Assembly: GCA_008360975.2 (NCBI GenBank)
Contig: VLJF02000046.1
Span: 310,001 to 374,000, forward strand
Length of the DNA: 64,000 bases
Direction: 5' to 3'
DNA from: Lichenostomus cassidix
Lineage: Eukaryota; Chordata; Aves; Passeriformes; Meliphagidae
Positions 33,823-44,242 of this stretch are shown in pieces. The notes under the pieces were generated by a model that saw only the letters and a list, made by a program, of their open reading frames with translations, was not told the DNA's origin and did not search any database. Numbering within the stretch: position 1 is the stretch's first letter; every line of letters starts with the position of its first letter. A program made the translations under genes and the position numbers.

Positions 33823-34560
33823 TGTCACAAAATGGTTTAAACACAGAGGAGCAAAGCAAGCTAAATCTGAATAAAACGGATCAAACCCTGAAAGGTTCAA
33901 AATATACCCAAACCACATGATTAAAACCAAATGAGATTAGATGTTGGTCCCAAAAAATTGATATATTTTATTTAATAGTAAAAGAGGCAAGGAGATGGAA
34001 AGAGAAAGAAAGAAATAGAAAAAGAAGTGTGCCGGGGGAGTGGGGGAACAGGGAGAGAGTGACAGGGGTTAAGTAGAAACATGTCACCCAGCCAAAGGCC
34101 CCAGAGACACCTCATGGCTTCCCTCCATCTGGTCTTCTTGATGGTGAGGATGCCCCGCTGCCACCACTGCTGAAAAGTATAGAATCCAGTGGGTTAATAT
34201 ACGTTTGGGCCAGGTGGGAACGCCCATGTGTCTCCTGAGGGGGCTAGGTTTGACACTCTCCCATGCAATACTGCGGATCTGTTGCATCATCTCTGGTGCA
34301 GGGTCGGGGGTCCCCTTTGGGAGGGCCTTTGATGGGCCATGACAGCCCCTCTTCTGTCCTTCAAGTGGATGAGCTTTTCCCAGGGTGAAGGGGCTCCACA
34401 GCTGGGCTTTTCTGCACAGCACAGGACAGGAGTTCACTGCCTCTGACCAGAGGCTTTTCCACTAGGAACCCACAACCTCTCTTCCCCCACCCTTTGGTAT
34501 GAGGGTCTGCTCGAGCCTGGCACCTGATAGCCTTGGGGCTATGGTCTCCACCCCAAAGGT
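33823..34560 (-). mobile_element. LTR-like insertion unique to unit C/D
   Basis: Plus-strand left end TGTCACAAAATGG, i.e. a minus-strand ...TGACA end. On minus it carries a TATATTAA near 34200 and an ATTAAATAAAAT polyadenylation-type signal near 33975, followed by about 150 bases of U5-like sequence. Unit B has no such sequence: there the flanks join near 23937. The minus-strand 5' end was not placed with certainty and no target duplication was found. Confidence 0.55.
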
Positions 34561-34584
34561 GCTAAGCTTGATCCCTCTGTGAAT

Positions 34585-34779
34585 GTACTTCTTCTCCTCC
34601 AGCCCTGAGTTGTTACTTTGTCTTGTCTTCCCCAATGGGCAGTGAGTAGTGTAGTTCAGGGCCCAGTTCAGAGTTTTGATGGATTTCTCTGCAGCTTTTT
34701 TACAGTTTTGCTATAATAGGCAAAAGTCCTTCATGGAGATGTTTAAGCCATAAACAATAATATTTCAGTCTACAAGAGG
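34585..34779 (-). other. Short conserved open segment, copy D
   Basis: Inverted counterpart of 23746-23936. The frame LHEGLLPIIAKL is kept but stops soon after, unlike in copy B. Not recognised. Confidence 0.3.
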
Positions 34780-35255
34780 AGCCACAAGAGGAGCCACATG
34801 GAACCAAGAGGCCATTGTGACACTTCAGGGCCACATGGAACCAATAGGCAATTGTGATCTTGTGGGACCCTAGCAAAACAAAAGGCCATTGTGATACTGC
34901 AGAACCAAGGAGATCATTCAGTGATTGCAGGACCCCTTTGTACCAAGGGGCCACTGTCACTCTGCAGAGCCTTGTAAAACCTAATGGACCATAGTGACAC
35001 TGTGGGCCCCCAGGGAGCCAAGGGGTCAATGTGACACTATGGGGCCTATTGGAGCTAAGTGGCCACTGTGACACTATGGGGCCTTGTGGAACCAAGGGAA
35101 CACTGTGATACGTCATGGCCTCATGGAACCATGGAAACCAAAATGACACTGTGAGGCCTGGTGCAACCAAGGGGTCATAGTGACACTGCAGGGCCTCACG
35201 GAACCTTGGAGACCATTCTGACACTGCAAGCACTTGTACAACCAAGGGTGCATTG
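34780..35255. repeat. ~40-bp satellite, short block in unit D
   Basis: Inverted counterpart of 23335-23745, with GGAACCAAGG...CCATTGTGACACTG units. Between 34,775 and 34,800 GAGGAGCCACA is repeated twice, a small extra duplication. Confidence 0.85.
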
Positions 35256-36884
35256 TCTTCCTCTCTCTGGCACTGCCCAGTCCAGCCTCTCCCTGCTCCT
35301 GCCCAAGACCTGCAGAGCAGCCCAGCCCTGTCTGGCCCTGCAGCAGGAACTGGAGGCACTGGAGATCAGGGACAGCAACTCTGGCTCTGGAATGCTCAGG
35401 AGATGCTCAGCTCGGGCAGCTCCTGCAGCCCCAGGGCCAGGCCAGCCTCTTGCCAGGGCTCCTGTGCACACCCACGGGCTCCTGCTCTTCTCCTGGCACA
35501 TCCCAGCTGCCCACAGAGCCTTTCCCAGGGGATCACGGCTGTGCTGGCCTGAGCAGCCATTGCTGCAGCCCCTGCCCTGCTCCCCACAGCCCCACAGAGC
35601 TGGGCGTGCTGCTCTACAGAGCATGGGGGGCTGTGCTGCCCGGGGCCATGGGCTGCCTCTGCTGGGCTCTGCTGCTCCAGCTGGACACACAGGCAGCTGA
35701 TGGTGCTCCCTGCACTCACCCCTCCCACACGAGCTCTGCTGGGGCCATGGAGGCTGCTCAGAGGTGCCTGCCTTGTTCCAGGCCTGCCAGAGGGGCTTGG
35801 GGCTGCCCTGCATCCTCCTGGGGAAGTTCCCTGAGGGTCAGAGGAGTCACTGCCCAGACTCCTTTCCCTGTCCCTGCTGTGTCCCCTGGGGCTGCAGAGC
35901 TCTCATGGGTCACAGCAGACATTCAGTCCTTTATCTCTGGGTGACCCCAGCCTGGACAGGCCTGTGCCCAGTGAGCTCCAGGCACTGCTGATCCCTGGCA
36001 CACACTGTCCCTGCAGCTCCCCTGTGTTCTCCTGGCAGCTCCCAAGGCCCTTCAGACAACCATTCCCCTGCCATCAGCCCTGGCACAAGCTGGAGAGCCC
36101 CAGGAAGGTTCATCACAGACCATTCACCATCTGATGGGCACTGGCCACCAACAAGCAAAACCCGAACCAGACTTGAGTCCCCTGAAGGCCACACTGGCAC
36201 CCTGATCTCATCCCACTGAGCCCTGGGAGAACAAGGAACACAAGGAGCCGCTTTAGAGTCTATTCCTTGGGCAAGTTCCTGACAGTGACTTTGGAGAGAG
36301 AGTACAGCCTTCCTGCAGTGCCCTCAGGAGATGCCCTTTGCTGCTGGAACTGCTGTGGTGGAGCCCAGCTGTGTCCCTGCAGTGCCCATGGCCTGTCCCT
36401 GCCTGTGCTCACAGCACAGACACACAGCAGGGCTGTCACCAAGCTGCCAGAGCACTCAGCCCTTACACACACAGAAGGGCTGGGGAGTGTGGAGCTGGGG
36501 AGAGCAGATGTGGGAAGAGCCAGGGCCATTGTCCCTGGCTGTGCTGCTGTGCTGGGAGTCTCTTCCCTCCACCTCTTCTCACAGGCACAGCCCCTGGAGA
36601 GACTGAGGAGGGCTCAGGAAGCATCTTTGACACACAAGTAAGGGCAGTCAGTTGTTTTTATTTAAATACATGGGGAACTAGCCTCTTAAAAGTTTTTGTG
36701 TTTCAAATGAAAGGCAGATGTTCATGTAAAAATGCAAGGAGTAATAATATAGTATTTTATAAAAAACATTACAACATTAGAAAAATTGCAAGAAAAAGTA
36801 CCAGTGAAAAGGAGAAATAGGAAAAAAAAAAGGCTGGGATTGTAAAGAGTTTCATCCTGAACACTCTGAAGCAGAAAAGAGAGT
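35256..36884. other. OR3 3' flank
   Basis: Inverted counterpart of the OR2 3' flank (21702-23334). GC-rich, turning AT-rich in the last 250 bases next to the OR3 stop. No gene recognised. Confidence 0.5.
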
Positions 36885-37817
36885 TTAGTGCTTCTGAAAA
36901 GATACAATCATCAGTTTCCTCAGGGCATCTTTGAGCTCCTGGTTCCTCAGGCTGTAGATGAGAGGGTTCAGTACTGGAGGCACCACTGAGTACAGAACTG
37001 AAACTGCCAGATCCAAGGATGGGGAGGAGATGGAGGGAGGCTTCAGGCTGGCAAAAATGCTAGTGCTGATGAACAGAGAGACCACAGCCAGGTGAGGGAG
37101 GCATGTGGAAAAGGCTTTGTGCCGTCCCTGCTCAGAGGGGATCCTCAGCACAGCCCTGAAGATCTGCACATAGGAGAAAACTATGAAAACAAAAAAGCCA
37201 AGCCCTAAACAGACACTAACAGCAAGCAGCCCAATTTCCCTGAGGTAGGATTTGGAGCAGGAGAGCTTGAGGATGTGTGGGATTTCACAGAAGAACTGGC
37301 CCAGGGCATTGCCATGGCACAGGGGCAGGGAAAATGTATTGGCTGTGTGCAGCAGAGCATAGAGAAAGGCACAGGCCCAGGCAGCTGCTGCCATGTGGGC
37401 ACAAGCTCTGCTGCCCAGGAGGGTCCCATAGTGCAGGGGTTTGCAGATGGACACATAGCGGTCGTAGCTCATGATGGTGAGAAGGAAATACTCTGCTGAT
37501 ATAAGGAAGAGAAAGAAAAAGAGCTGTGCAGCACATCCTGAGTCGGAGATGTCCCTGGTGTCCCAGAGGGAATTGTGCATGGCTTTGGGGACAGTGGTGC
37601 TGATGGAGCCCAGGTCAGCCAGGGCCAGGTTGAGCAGGAAGAAGAACATGGGGGTGTGCAGGCGGTGGTTCCAGGCTATGGCGCTGATGATGAGGCTGTT
37701 GGCCAGGAGGGCAGCCAGGGAGATGCCCAGGAAGAGGCAGAAGTGCAGGAGCTGCAGCTGTCGTGTGTCTGCGAATGGCAGGAGGAGGAAGTGGCTGATG
37801 GAGCTGCTGTTGGACAT
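36885..37817 (-). CDS. Olfactory receptor OR3, OR14-like, intact single exon
   Basis: A 310-residue odorant GPCR with the same landmarks as OR2: N3-S-S sequon, N40, C95, MSYDRYVSIC at 116-125, loop cysteines, KAFSTC, NPLIYSLRN and the tail VSFQKH. It differs from OR1 and OR2 in TM2-TM3 (ADLGSIS for IDLGSIC; LFFFLFLISAEYF for VFLLVFFISAEVS) and has WACAFLYALL in TM4. These segments line the ligand pocket in OR models, so a different odorant range is plausible. No stops or frameshifts. It converges with OR2; their stop codons are about 15 kb apart with two JAK3-like fragments between. Confidence 0.93.
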   Translation of the reverse strand: MSNSSSISHFLLLPFADTRQLQLLHFCLFLGISLAALLANSLIISAIAWNHRLHTPMFFFLLNLALADLGSISTTVPKAMHNSLWDTRDISDSGCAAQLFFFLFLISAEYFLLTIMSYDRYVSICKPLHYGTLLGSRACAHMAAAAWACAFLYALLHTANTFSLPLCHGNALGQFFCEIPHILKLSCSKSYLREIGLLAVSVCLGLGFFVFIVFSYVQIFRAVLRIPSEQGRHKAFSTCLPHLAVVSLFISTSIFASLKPPSISSPSLDLAVSVLYSVVPPVLNPLIYSLRNQELKDALRKLMIVSFQKH

Positions 37818-37834
37818 TTTGATCCTCTGGCAAT

Positions 37835-37845
37835 GGAGACCTGTT
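37835..37845 (-). other. Candidate splice acceptor upstream of OR3 start
   Basis: AG at 37842-37841 on minus after a pyrimidine-rich stretch, 23 bases before the ATG, as in OR1 and OR2. Confidence 0.45.
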
Positions 37846-38418
37846 CAGGGAGAAGACAGTAACAAGTCATGAGAGGCTTTCCTGAGCAATGTCCAGCCCT
37901 TTCTCCCAGCCCTGCCCCTCCCACTCTGTGTCACCCAATTTCCCTTTTCTCAGAGCTCTTCCTCCAGCCCCATGCCTGCAGCTCTGCTGGGATCTGGCCC
38001 TGTTGCTGTGACAAGCAGTGGCTCTGCCCATGGACACCAAGGAGTCAGCTCTGCTCTGTAACAGTGGGGTCATGGCAATGGGAGACAGGGACCAGTCCTG
38101 GGTTGGACTTTGTCAGACCAAACTGCCCCTAAGGCAGAGGAGCTTGGCAGCATCTCCTGTCCCAGGGCTAAGGAACAGTGACAGCCCAAGGCAGTTTGAG
38201 AGGATTTCCTGCTGTGCTCAGGGAGAACAGAGAGAACTGTGCAAGGCAAGAGGATTGGCTGTAACTCAGTGAAGGGTGAGGGGGGCTGCTTTGTTGCTCC
38301 ATCTGTTCCCAGCTGCCCTTTCTGAGATCAAGGGCACTCACTGTGCTCCCCTGAAAATCAGCCTGACACAGCTGAGAGCAGAGGGACTCACAGCAGAGCC
38401 AAAATGGCTCAGCCTTTC

Positions 38419-39207
38419 TCAGAGTCTCAGCCCCACTGCTGACCAAGGACACTTCTGTCCCCCAGTGTCCCCTGGAAGGCAGCTCACAGCTTGGATGGAC
38501 ACCCCGAGGACACACCAAGGGTCCTGGCCATGGAACTGCTTGAGGAGAATCATTTCATTGCCAGCCTGCCAGCCTGCCCTGCCCAGAGCTGCCCAGGGCA
38601 GAGGGAGCTGGGACACCTCATTGCTGTGCTCACCCTGCACAGGAGGAGCCCCAAGGGCTGCGCCTGACCCTGCAGCTGCAACTGCCATTGCCAGAGAGCC
38701 TGTCAGCAATGCCAGGAGCAGCTGAGCAAGGCAAGGAGAGAGACAGCCGAGCCCTGAGGAAAAGCCTTTCCCTGCCCAGCCCTGCACAGCCCCTTGCAGG
38801 CAGCAGCAGTGCAGGACAGTCGCCCTCAGGTCCTGGTCAGCAGGGAATGGGCAATGGCAGGAGAGATGCCCTTCATCTCTGGTGCTGCTCTGCCGGCCCA
38901 GGAGGGGACTGAGGGCCCCGAGCCCCCGGGCTGAGGGCTGTGCTGGCTGCCAGGGGACACAAGAGCTCTGCTGCTCAGGGCAGCTGGCAGATCCCCTGCC
39001 CTGGCAAAGAGCCCTCAGGGCTGCAGGAGCTGCTCTGCAGGACAGCCCTGGGCACCCCTGGCTGCACCCCCACCTTCCCAGCCTGCAGCCATCCCTGGCA
39101 GCAGGAGCTGTCCTGCCCTGTCCCTCTGACGGTGCCCAGGGCAGCCCTGCTCTGCAGCACATCCTCCCCCAAACCAGAAACACCAGCAGAGCCATCCTTA
39201 CAGTCAT
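38419..39207 (-). CDS. Hypothetical 262-codon open frame in OR3 5' flank
   Basis: An uninterrupted frame starting MTVRMALLVFLVWGRMCC, which looks like a weak signal peptide or membrane anchor, then cysteine-rich and alanine/leucine-rich sequence without a recognisable domain. The DNA is repeated upstream of OR1 and OR2, but in A (2667-3161) and B (19504-19968) the frame is broken near two thirds by small indels. High GC makes chance frames long here, and the antisense strand is open too. More likely non-coding 5' flank than a gene. Confidence 0.15.
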   Translation of the reverse strand: MTVRMALLVFLVWGRMCCRAGLPWAPSEGQGRTAPAARDGCRLGRWGCSQGCPGLSCRAAPAALRALCQGRGSASCPEQQSSCVPWQPAQPSARGLGALSPLLGRQSSTRDEGHLSCHCPFPADQDLRATVLHCCCLQGAVQGWAGKGFSSGLGCLSPCLAQLLLALLTGSLAMAVAAAGSGAALGAPPVQGEHSNEVSQLPLPWAALGRAGWQAGNEMILLKQFHGQDPWCVLGVSIQAVSCLPGDTGGQKCPWSAVGLRL

Positions 39208-40209
39208 ATCAGTGCTGTCATGTGTCAGCTTTAGGAGATCCCTGCAGCCAGAGACTTACTGTGTCAGAAGCTGTGAGGATTTCTCCCTGAATAAGCTCAG
39301 AATTTTCCTTCTTGTTGCTTTAATCCTCTGTCTGCTTCACTCCTCTCAGGTACCTGCAGGCAGCACCCTCAGCCCTGCTGGGCTGGGAGAGAAACTGCTC
39401 CTCAGGAGAAATGTCTTTTTGAAGCTCTTCTTGGTTGCCAGGAGTTCCCTCTGTGCCAGGAGCCCAGCCCAGCTCAGCAGCACAGCAACAGCACAAGGAC
39501 TTTAATGAGCCTCTCAGGGATTTGGTGTTGTTTACATCAGACTCAGTCCCTGAGAGAGTGTTCAAAAAACTTCTCTAGAACTCTAAGTCAGATTCAAACT
39601 TCCAAGTATTTCAAAATTTCAATGTGTTCCACCACGGGACACAACTAAGAAAGTATCCCCAGGTTCCAGCTAGAGCAGAACACGGGAGGCAGTGATGACA
39701 GCTGGGGACAAACAAGGCAAAGGTGTCTCTGATGCTGAGCAAACCTGGATGTGTTTCAGGAATGCAAAGGGCCAAGGCCTGAGCCCCAGCCCCTGGCAAG
39801 GCAGATCCTGTCCCTCCCTCAGTGCTCAGGGCTCTTCCCGGGGCACTGGCATGTGGGGATGTGCAATGCCAAGGGCAGGACCATGGGGCAGCCCCTGCCA
39901 GGCTGCTGGGCAGGGACAAGGAGGCAATGAGGCCCCAGGGCTGCAAGGGTCACTTGTGTCCTCCTCATGGCCTCAGGGCCAGGGACAGCAGCCATGGCCA
40001 AAGTGCTGCACAAGTTGGCTCTGTCAGGGCCTTGCAGCTCCTGCACATCCCTCTGCCCTCTCCAGCCCAGGCTGTCCTACGCTGTCCATGCCCTGCGCCT
40101 CTGTCCCTGCAGGCTGTCGTCATCCCCCGGCTGCCCCACCTTGCTGGCCCTTCCTTTGCTGACAGCTCTGCGTCCTGCCTGCCTCTGCCTTGGCACACAA
40201 AGCCTTGGG

Positions 40210-40709
40210 NNNNNNNNNNNNNNNNNNNNNNNNNNNNNNNNNNNNNNNNNNNNNNNNNNNNNNNNNNNNNNNNNNNNNNNNNNNNNNNNNNNNNNNNNNN
40301 NNNNNNNNNNNNNNNNNNNNNNNNNNNNNNNNNNNNNNNNNNNNNNNNNNNNNNNNNNNNNNNNNNNNNNNNNNNNNNNNNNNNNNNNNNNNNNNNNNNN
40401 NNNNNNNNNNNNNNNNNNNNNNNNNNNNNNNNNNNNNNNNNNNNNNNNNNNNNNNNNNNNNNNNNNNNNNNNNNNNNNNNNNNNNNNNNNNNNNNNNNNN
40501 NNNNNNNNNNNNNNNNNNNNNNNNNNNNNNNNNNNNNNNNNNNNNNNNNNNNNNNNNNNNNNNNNNNNNNNNNNNNNNNNNNNNNNNNNNNNNNNNNNNN
40601 NNNNNNNNNNNNNNNNNNNNNNNNNNNNNNNNNNNNNNNNNNNNNNNNNNNNNNNNNNNNNNNNNNNNNNNNNNNNNNNNNNNNNNNNNNNNNNNNNNNN
40701 NNNNNNNNN
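40210..40709. other. Assembly gap (500 N)
   Basis: Exactly 500 undetermined bases, a conventional placeholder, so true length is unknown. The left edge corresponds to unit A position 4151, about 340 bases before the ~40-bp satellite; the right edge lies inside a provirus pol gene. Confidence 0.99.
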
Positions 40710-40862
40710 ACCTCCCTTGTTCAGTAATAGCCCAACCCTCTTCATTGTATGACCCATTCTGATCTTCGATTAATTTTTTGTCCTCTTTGTTATGGGTTGG
40801 CTTACCTTCTAGGGAGATTTGGCTGTCTGGAATTAGAGCCCCTTCAGTTGTCACCTCACCTT

Positions 40863-43127
40863 TCACTGCTTCTTTTGCCTCTCTGTCCGCCATATCATTT
40901 CCTCCAATTCTGAGCTCACTTTCTGGTGTACCTTAATGTGCTTGGGTAGCTGGACTGCTTCCAACAGCTGGGTTATCTCTTGTGCATGTTTGATGTTTTT
41001 TCCTTGTGAGTTCAACAGTCCCCTTTCCTTCCAAATGGCTCCATGTCCATGTACAACTCCAAATGCATACTTTGAGTCTGTATAAATGTTTATCTTTTTC
41101 CCTTTGGCTATTTCCAAAGCACGGGTCAAAGCAATTATTTCAGCTTTCTGGGCAGAAGTGTTTATTGGTAGGGGTCCAGATTCTATTACCTTTTTGCTGG
41201 TGGTGACTGCATACCCTGCATGTCGCTTTCCACTGATGACGTAGCTGCTCCCATCGGTAAACCAGGTCTCTGCATCATCCAAAGGTGTATCCTTCAGATC
41301 TGGACGGCTGGAGTATGTGGCTTCAATAGTTTCCAGGCAGTCGTGGTGCACCTGCTCCCCGTTGTTTCCACTGAGGAAAGAAGCTGGGTTGACAATGTTA
41401 GTGACCACTATTTCCACATTGTCCTGCTCCACCATGATGGTTTGGTATTTCAGGAACCTCTGTGGGGAAAGCCAGTGTCCGCCTTTCACCTCCAGCACTG
41501 CAGACACTGTGTGGGACACTAGCACAGTCATTTTCTGGCCCAAGGTGAACTTGCGTGCCTCTTGGATGTTTAGCACAACTGCTGCTACAGCCCTGAGGCA
41601 TCCTGGCCATCCTTTGGCTGCTGCATCTAGTTGCTTAGACAGATAAGCAACTGCCCGTCGATATGGGCCCAGGTCTTGTGCTAGTATTCCCAAGGCAATC
41701 CCTTGCTTCTCATGAGAAAACAGAAAAAATGGTTTACTCACATCTGGAAGTCCCAGAGCTGGAGCTGACATCAGGGCATTCTTCAGTTGTTTGAAGGCCC
41801 TCGTGGCCTCTTTTGTCCACTGAAGATCTCTGCTTCCCTTTTTGATGAGCTCATACAAAGGTTTTACAAGGACCCCATAACTAAGGATCCAAAGCCTGCA
41901 CCATCCCGTCATCCCCAGGAAAGTCCATAGCTCCTTTACAGTTCGGGGTTTCGGGGTTTGGCAAATGGCCCCTTTCCGGTCTTGTCCCAGAGTTCGCTGC
42001 CCAGCACTGATTTCATAGCCCAAATAAATTACTTTTGGTTTTACTACTTGAGCTTTTTTATTGGACACCCTGTACCCTTGGACCCCCAAGAAATTTAGTA
42101 AACTTACTGTCCAGAGTACACAGGCTTCTTCTGTCCGGGTAGCTATTAAGATGTCATCGACGTATTGCAATAGCTTCCCTTCTTCAGAGGGGGCTTCCCA
42201 GGATTCCAGGTCTTTTGATAGTTGATCCCCGAATAGGGTGGGACTGTTCTTAAATCCTTGAGGCAACACCGTCCAAGTGAGCTGAGGTTTGCGTCCGCTT
42301 TTGGGATTTTCCCACTCGAACGCGAATATTTTCTGGCTGGCCTCGTGGAGAGGGAGGCAAAAGAAGGCATCTTTCAAATCTAAAACAGTAAACCAGGTTA
42401 GTTCAGGTGTTAGCTCAGTTAGTAGCATGTAGGGATTTGACACCACAGGATAGAGGTCCTCAGTTATTTTGTTTACTGCCCTTAAACCCTGTACCACCCG
42501 ATATGACCCATCAGGTTTGCGGACTGGTAAAATGGGGGTGTTAAAATCAGATTTGCACTCTCTCAATAGTCCTAGCTGTAAAAAGTTTTCAATCACTGGG
42601 CTAATCCCTTCCTTGTCTTCTTTCTTAAGGGGGTATTGTTTAACTCTGACTGATTGTTTCCCTTCCTTCAATTTAATTTGTATCGGAGGTGCATTTTTAG
42701 CTCTTCCAGGTACGTTTGTTGCCCATACCCCAGGGAATACTTGATTCATAATTTCCTCACTAATTTCTCCCTCAGCCTCTGTGGTTGTTAGCATTAAACT
42801 TAGTATTTCCACATATTGTTGATCATTTACCTCCAGAGTATTTTCCCCATCTTTAAATGAAATGGTTGCTTGTAACTGTTCCAATAGATCTCTGCCCAAA
42901 AGGGCTTTTGGAGATCTGGCCATGTACAAAAACTTATGAATACCCCATTGCTTTCCCAGTTTATACTTTAGAGGCTTGCAAAAATATGCTTTTTCAGATT
43001 GACCAGTTGCCCCTTGAACCATGATATAATCATCCCCCACCGGCATTAAAGCTTTATTTAAAACCGAGTATGTTGCCCCCATGTCCACCAAAAATTCTAT
43101 TTCTTTTTCTTTTTCCCCTAGCTTCAT
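40863..43127 (-). CDS. pol: ERV1 pro-pol, truncated (protease, reverse transcriptase, RNase H)
   Basis: A 754-codon open frame. Domains in order: retroviral aspartic protease at the start, where the catalytic D-T-G reads D-M-G (LVDMGATYSVLN); reverse transcriptase from about 160 to 400 with LPQGFKNSPTLF and the YVDD catalytic motif; connection domain; RNase H from about 610, with FTDGSS, an AEIIALTRAL acid and YTDSKYAF supplying the three usual acids. The last dozen codons are out of frame: the true continuation (NDMADREAKEAV, toward the integrase) is in the next frame from about 40893 and runs into the gap. It is part of an old germline provirus and no longer able to make full Pol. Confidence 0.85.
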   Translation of the reverse strand: MKLGEKEKEIEFLVDMGATYSVLNKALMPVGDDYIMVQGATGQSEKAYFCKPLKYKLGKQWGIHKFLYMARSPKALLGRDLLEQLQATISFKDGENTLEVNDQQYVEILSLMLTTTEAEGEISEEIMNQVFPGVWATNVPGRAKNAPPIQIKLKEGKQSVRVKQYPLKKEDKEGISPVIENFLQLGLLRECKSDFNTPILPVRKPDGSYRVVQGLRAVNKITEDLYPVVSNPYMLLTELTPELTWFTVLDLKDAFFCLPLHEASQKIFAFEWENPKSGRKPQLTWTVLPQGFKNSPTLFGDQLSKDLESWEAPSEEGKLLQYVDDILIATRTEEACVLWTVSLLNFLGVQGYRVSNKKAQVVKPKVIYLGYEISAGQRTLGQDRKGAICQTPKPRTVKELWTFLGMTGWCRLWILSYGVLVKPLYELIKKGSRDLQWTKEATRAFKQLKNALMSAPALGLPDVSKPFFLFSHEKQGIALGILAQDLGPYRRAVAYLSKQLDAAAKGWPGCLRAVAAVVLNIQEARKFTLGQKMTVLVSHTVSAVLEVKGGHWLSPQRFLKYQTIMVEQDNVEIVVTNIVNPASFLSGNNGEQVHHDCLETIEATYSSRPDLKDTPLDDAETWFTDGSSYVISGKRHAGYAVTTSKKVIESGPLPINTSAQKAEIIALTRALEIAKGKKINIYTDSKYAFGVVHGHGAIWKERGLLNSQGKNIKHAQEITQLLEAVQLPKHIKVHQKVSSELEEMIWRTERQKKQ

Positions 43128-43169
43128 TATAACCAGTGGATCCGCTAGGGTGGAGTCCTCCGGTCTTCT

Positions 43170-43440
43170 TCAGTCTTCTTTCATGTGTGCGATGGCTGGT
43201 TCTTGACCCCGTCTTCTTTGCTGGTTGTTCTGTTTTGTTTTTGGACATTGGCTCTTCCAATGACCAAATTCCTTACAGTTAGCACACTGATCTTTATCTA
43301 ACTTAGGTGGGTCTTGTCTGGGTGGTCCCTGCCTGGATGGTCCTTGCTCATATTTGTCCTTTCTTTCTTCTCCTACTATTGCTACTAACTTTCTCATTCC
43401 TTGTTTGTACCCTTCTTCTCGATAGCTTAATACCCTCCAT
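43170..43440 (-). pseudogene. gag: ERV1 gag nucleocapsid segment
   Basis: Contains a retroviral zinc knuckle with the pattern C-X2-C-X4-H-X4-C (CANCKEFGHWKSQC), flanked by basic, Q/R-rich sequence. It is in a different frame from the capsid part (43448-44242), so a frameshift near 43,450-43,470 separates them. RNA-binding role in the family. Confidence 0.8.
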
Positions 43441-43447
43441 GCTTCAT

Positions 43448-44242
43448 TTAGGTCTCTAAGTTTCTCGCATCCGCCCCCTGAAGCTTCTGAAGCTTGTGTC
43501 TAATATCCCCTGTAGACTGCCCCAAAACCAGAGTTACTAATTGCTGTATTCCTATCTCAGATTCAGGATCTAATGTAGTGTGGCGACGCATGGCATCTCT
43601 CAGGCGATCTAGGAAATCAGATGGTGGCTCGGAAGGACCCTGTTTAATTGCATAGAAGGCTGACCAATTTATGATTTTAGGAATGGCCCTTTCCATCCCT
43701 TTTGCTACCCATTCCTGGTAATCCTTTAATTTTTGCCTTTCTGCTGACCTGTTTGGATCCCAGTGTGGGTCTTGAAGTGGAAAATAATCTTTTACATCTT
43801 TGTGTTGTGTTTTATAAAAATCCTCTGCCAAATCCCCTGCTGTTTTTAAAATTAATTGTTTTTCAGTTTCAGTTAATGCATCCAATAGCAAATGCATGTC
43901 ACTCCAATCGGGATTATGTTGTTTAATTATAAATCGCAAACGTTTAGCAGTACCTACCGGATCAGTCCGATAATTTTTGGCCACCCTTTCGCATGCGTCT
44001 AGGTCGATTGTAGAAAAAGGTACCTTAATCAGCACTGCTTCTCCCTCTGGTCCCACTGCTTCCCTTAGGGAGGCTTGTAGCACCTGTTTCCTGGTCCGAG
44101 ACGCGACAGGGCTGTCTGGGCGAGAGGGAGTTGGAGTCAATGTTCCTTCCGAGTCCACATAATCTTGTTTCCTAGGGGGAGGCTTAAGCAGATCAGTTAA
44201 ATCATGTTCTTGCATTTCTTGATAAACTTTATCTGATTTCAT
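43448..44242 (-). pseudogene. gag: ERV1 gag capsid segment
   Basis: 264 codons from the first ATG, with proline-rich sequence (KPPPRKQDY, TPTPSRPDSP) followed by a gamma-type capsid domain (FSTIDLDACERVAKNY, then a helical stretch with DFLDRLRDAMRRHTTLDPES). Same frame as the upstream matrix part but separated from it by one stop codon (TGA at 44383-44381). The role in the family is core assembly. Confidence 0.8.

Larger units (their letters stand above)
32085..40209. repeat. Palindrome 2, right arm (units C and D)
   Basis: Inverted counterpart of 18440-25335: TGATGTCA satellite, JAK3-like fragment, short ~40-bp satellite, OR3 3' flank, OR3 and OR 5' flank. It carries the extra sequence at about 33,440-34,560 and is cut by the assembly gap at 40210. 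Confidence 0.85.

Noticed and set aside
32343..33920. 525-codon plus-strand open frame
   Set aside because: It begins in the TGATGTCA satellite, runs antisense to the JAK3-like fragment and ends in minisatellite and LTR. The counterpart in unit A is broken. No protein resemblance.
39822..40893. Long frames crossing the N stretch
   Set aside because: They exist only because undetermined bases contain no stops.
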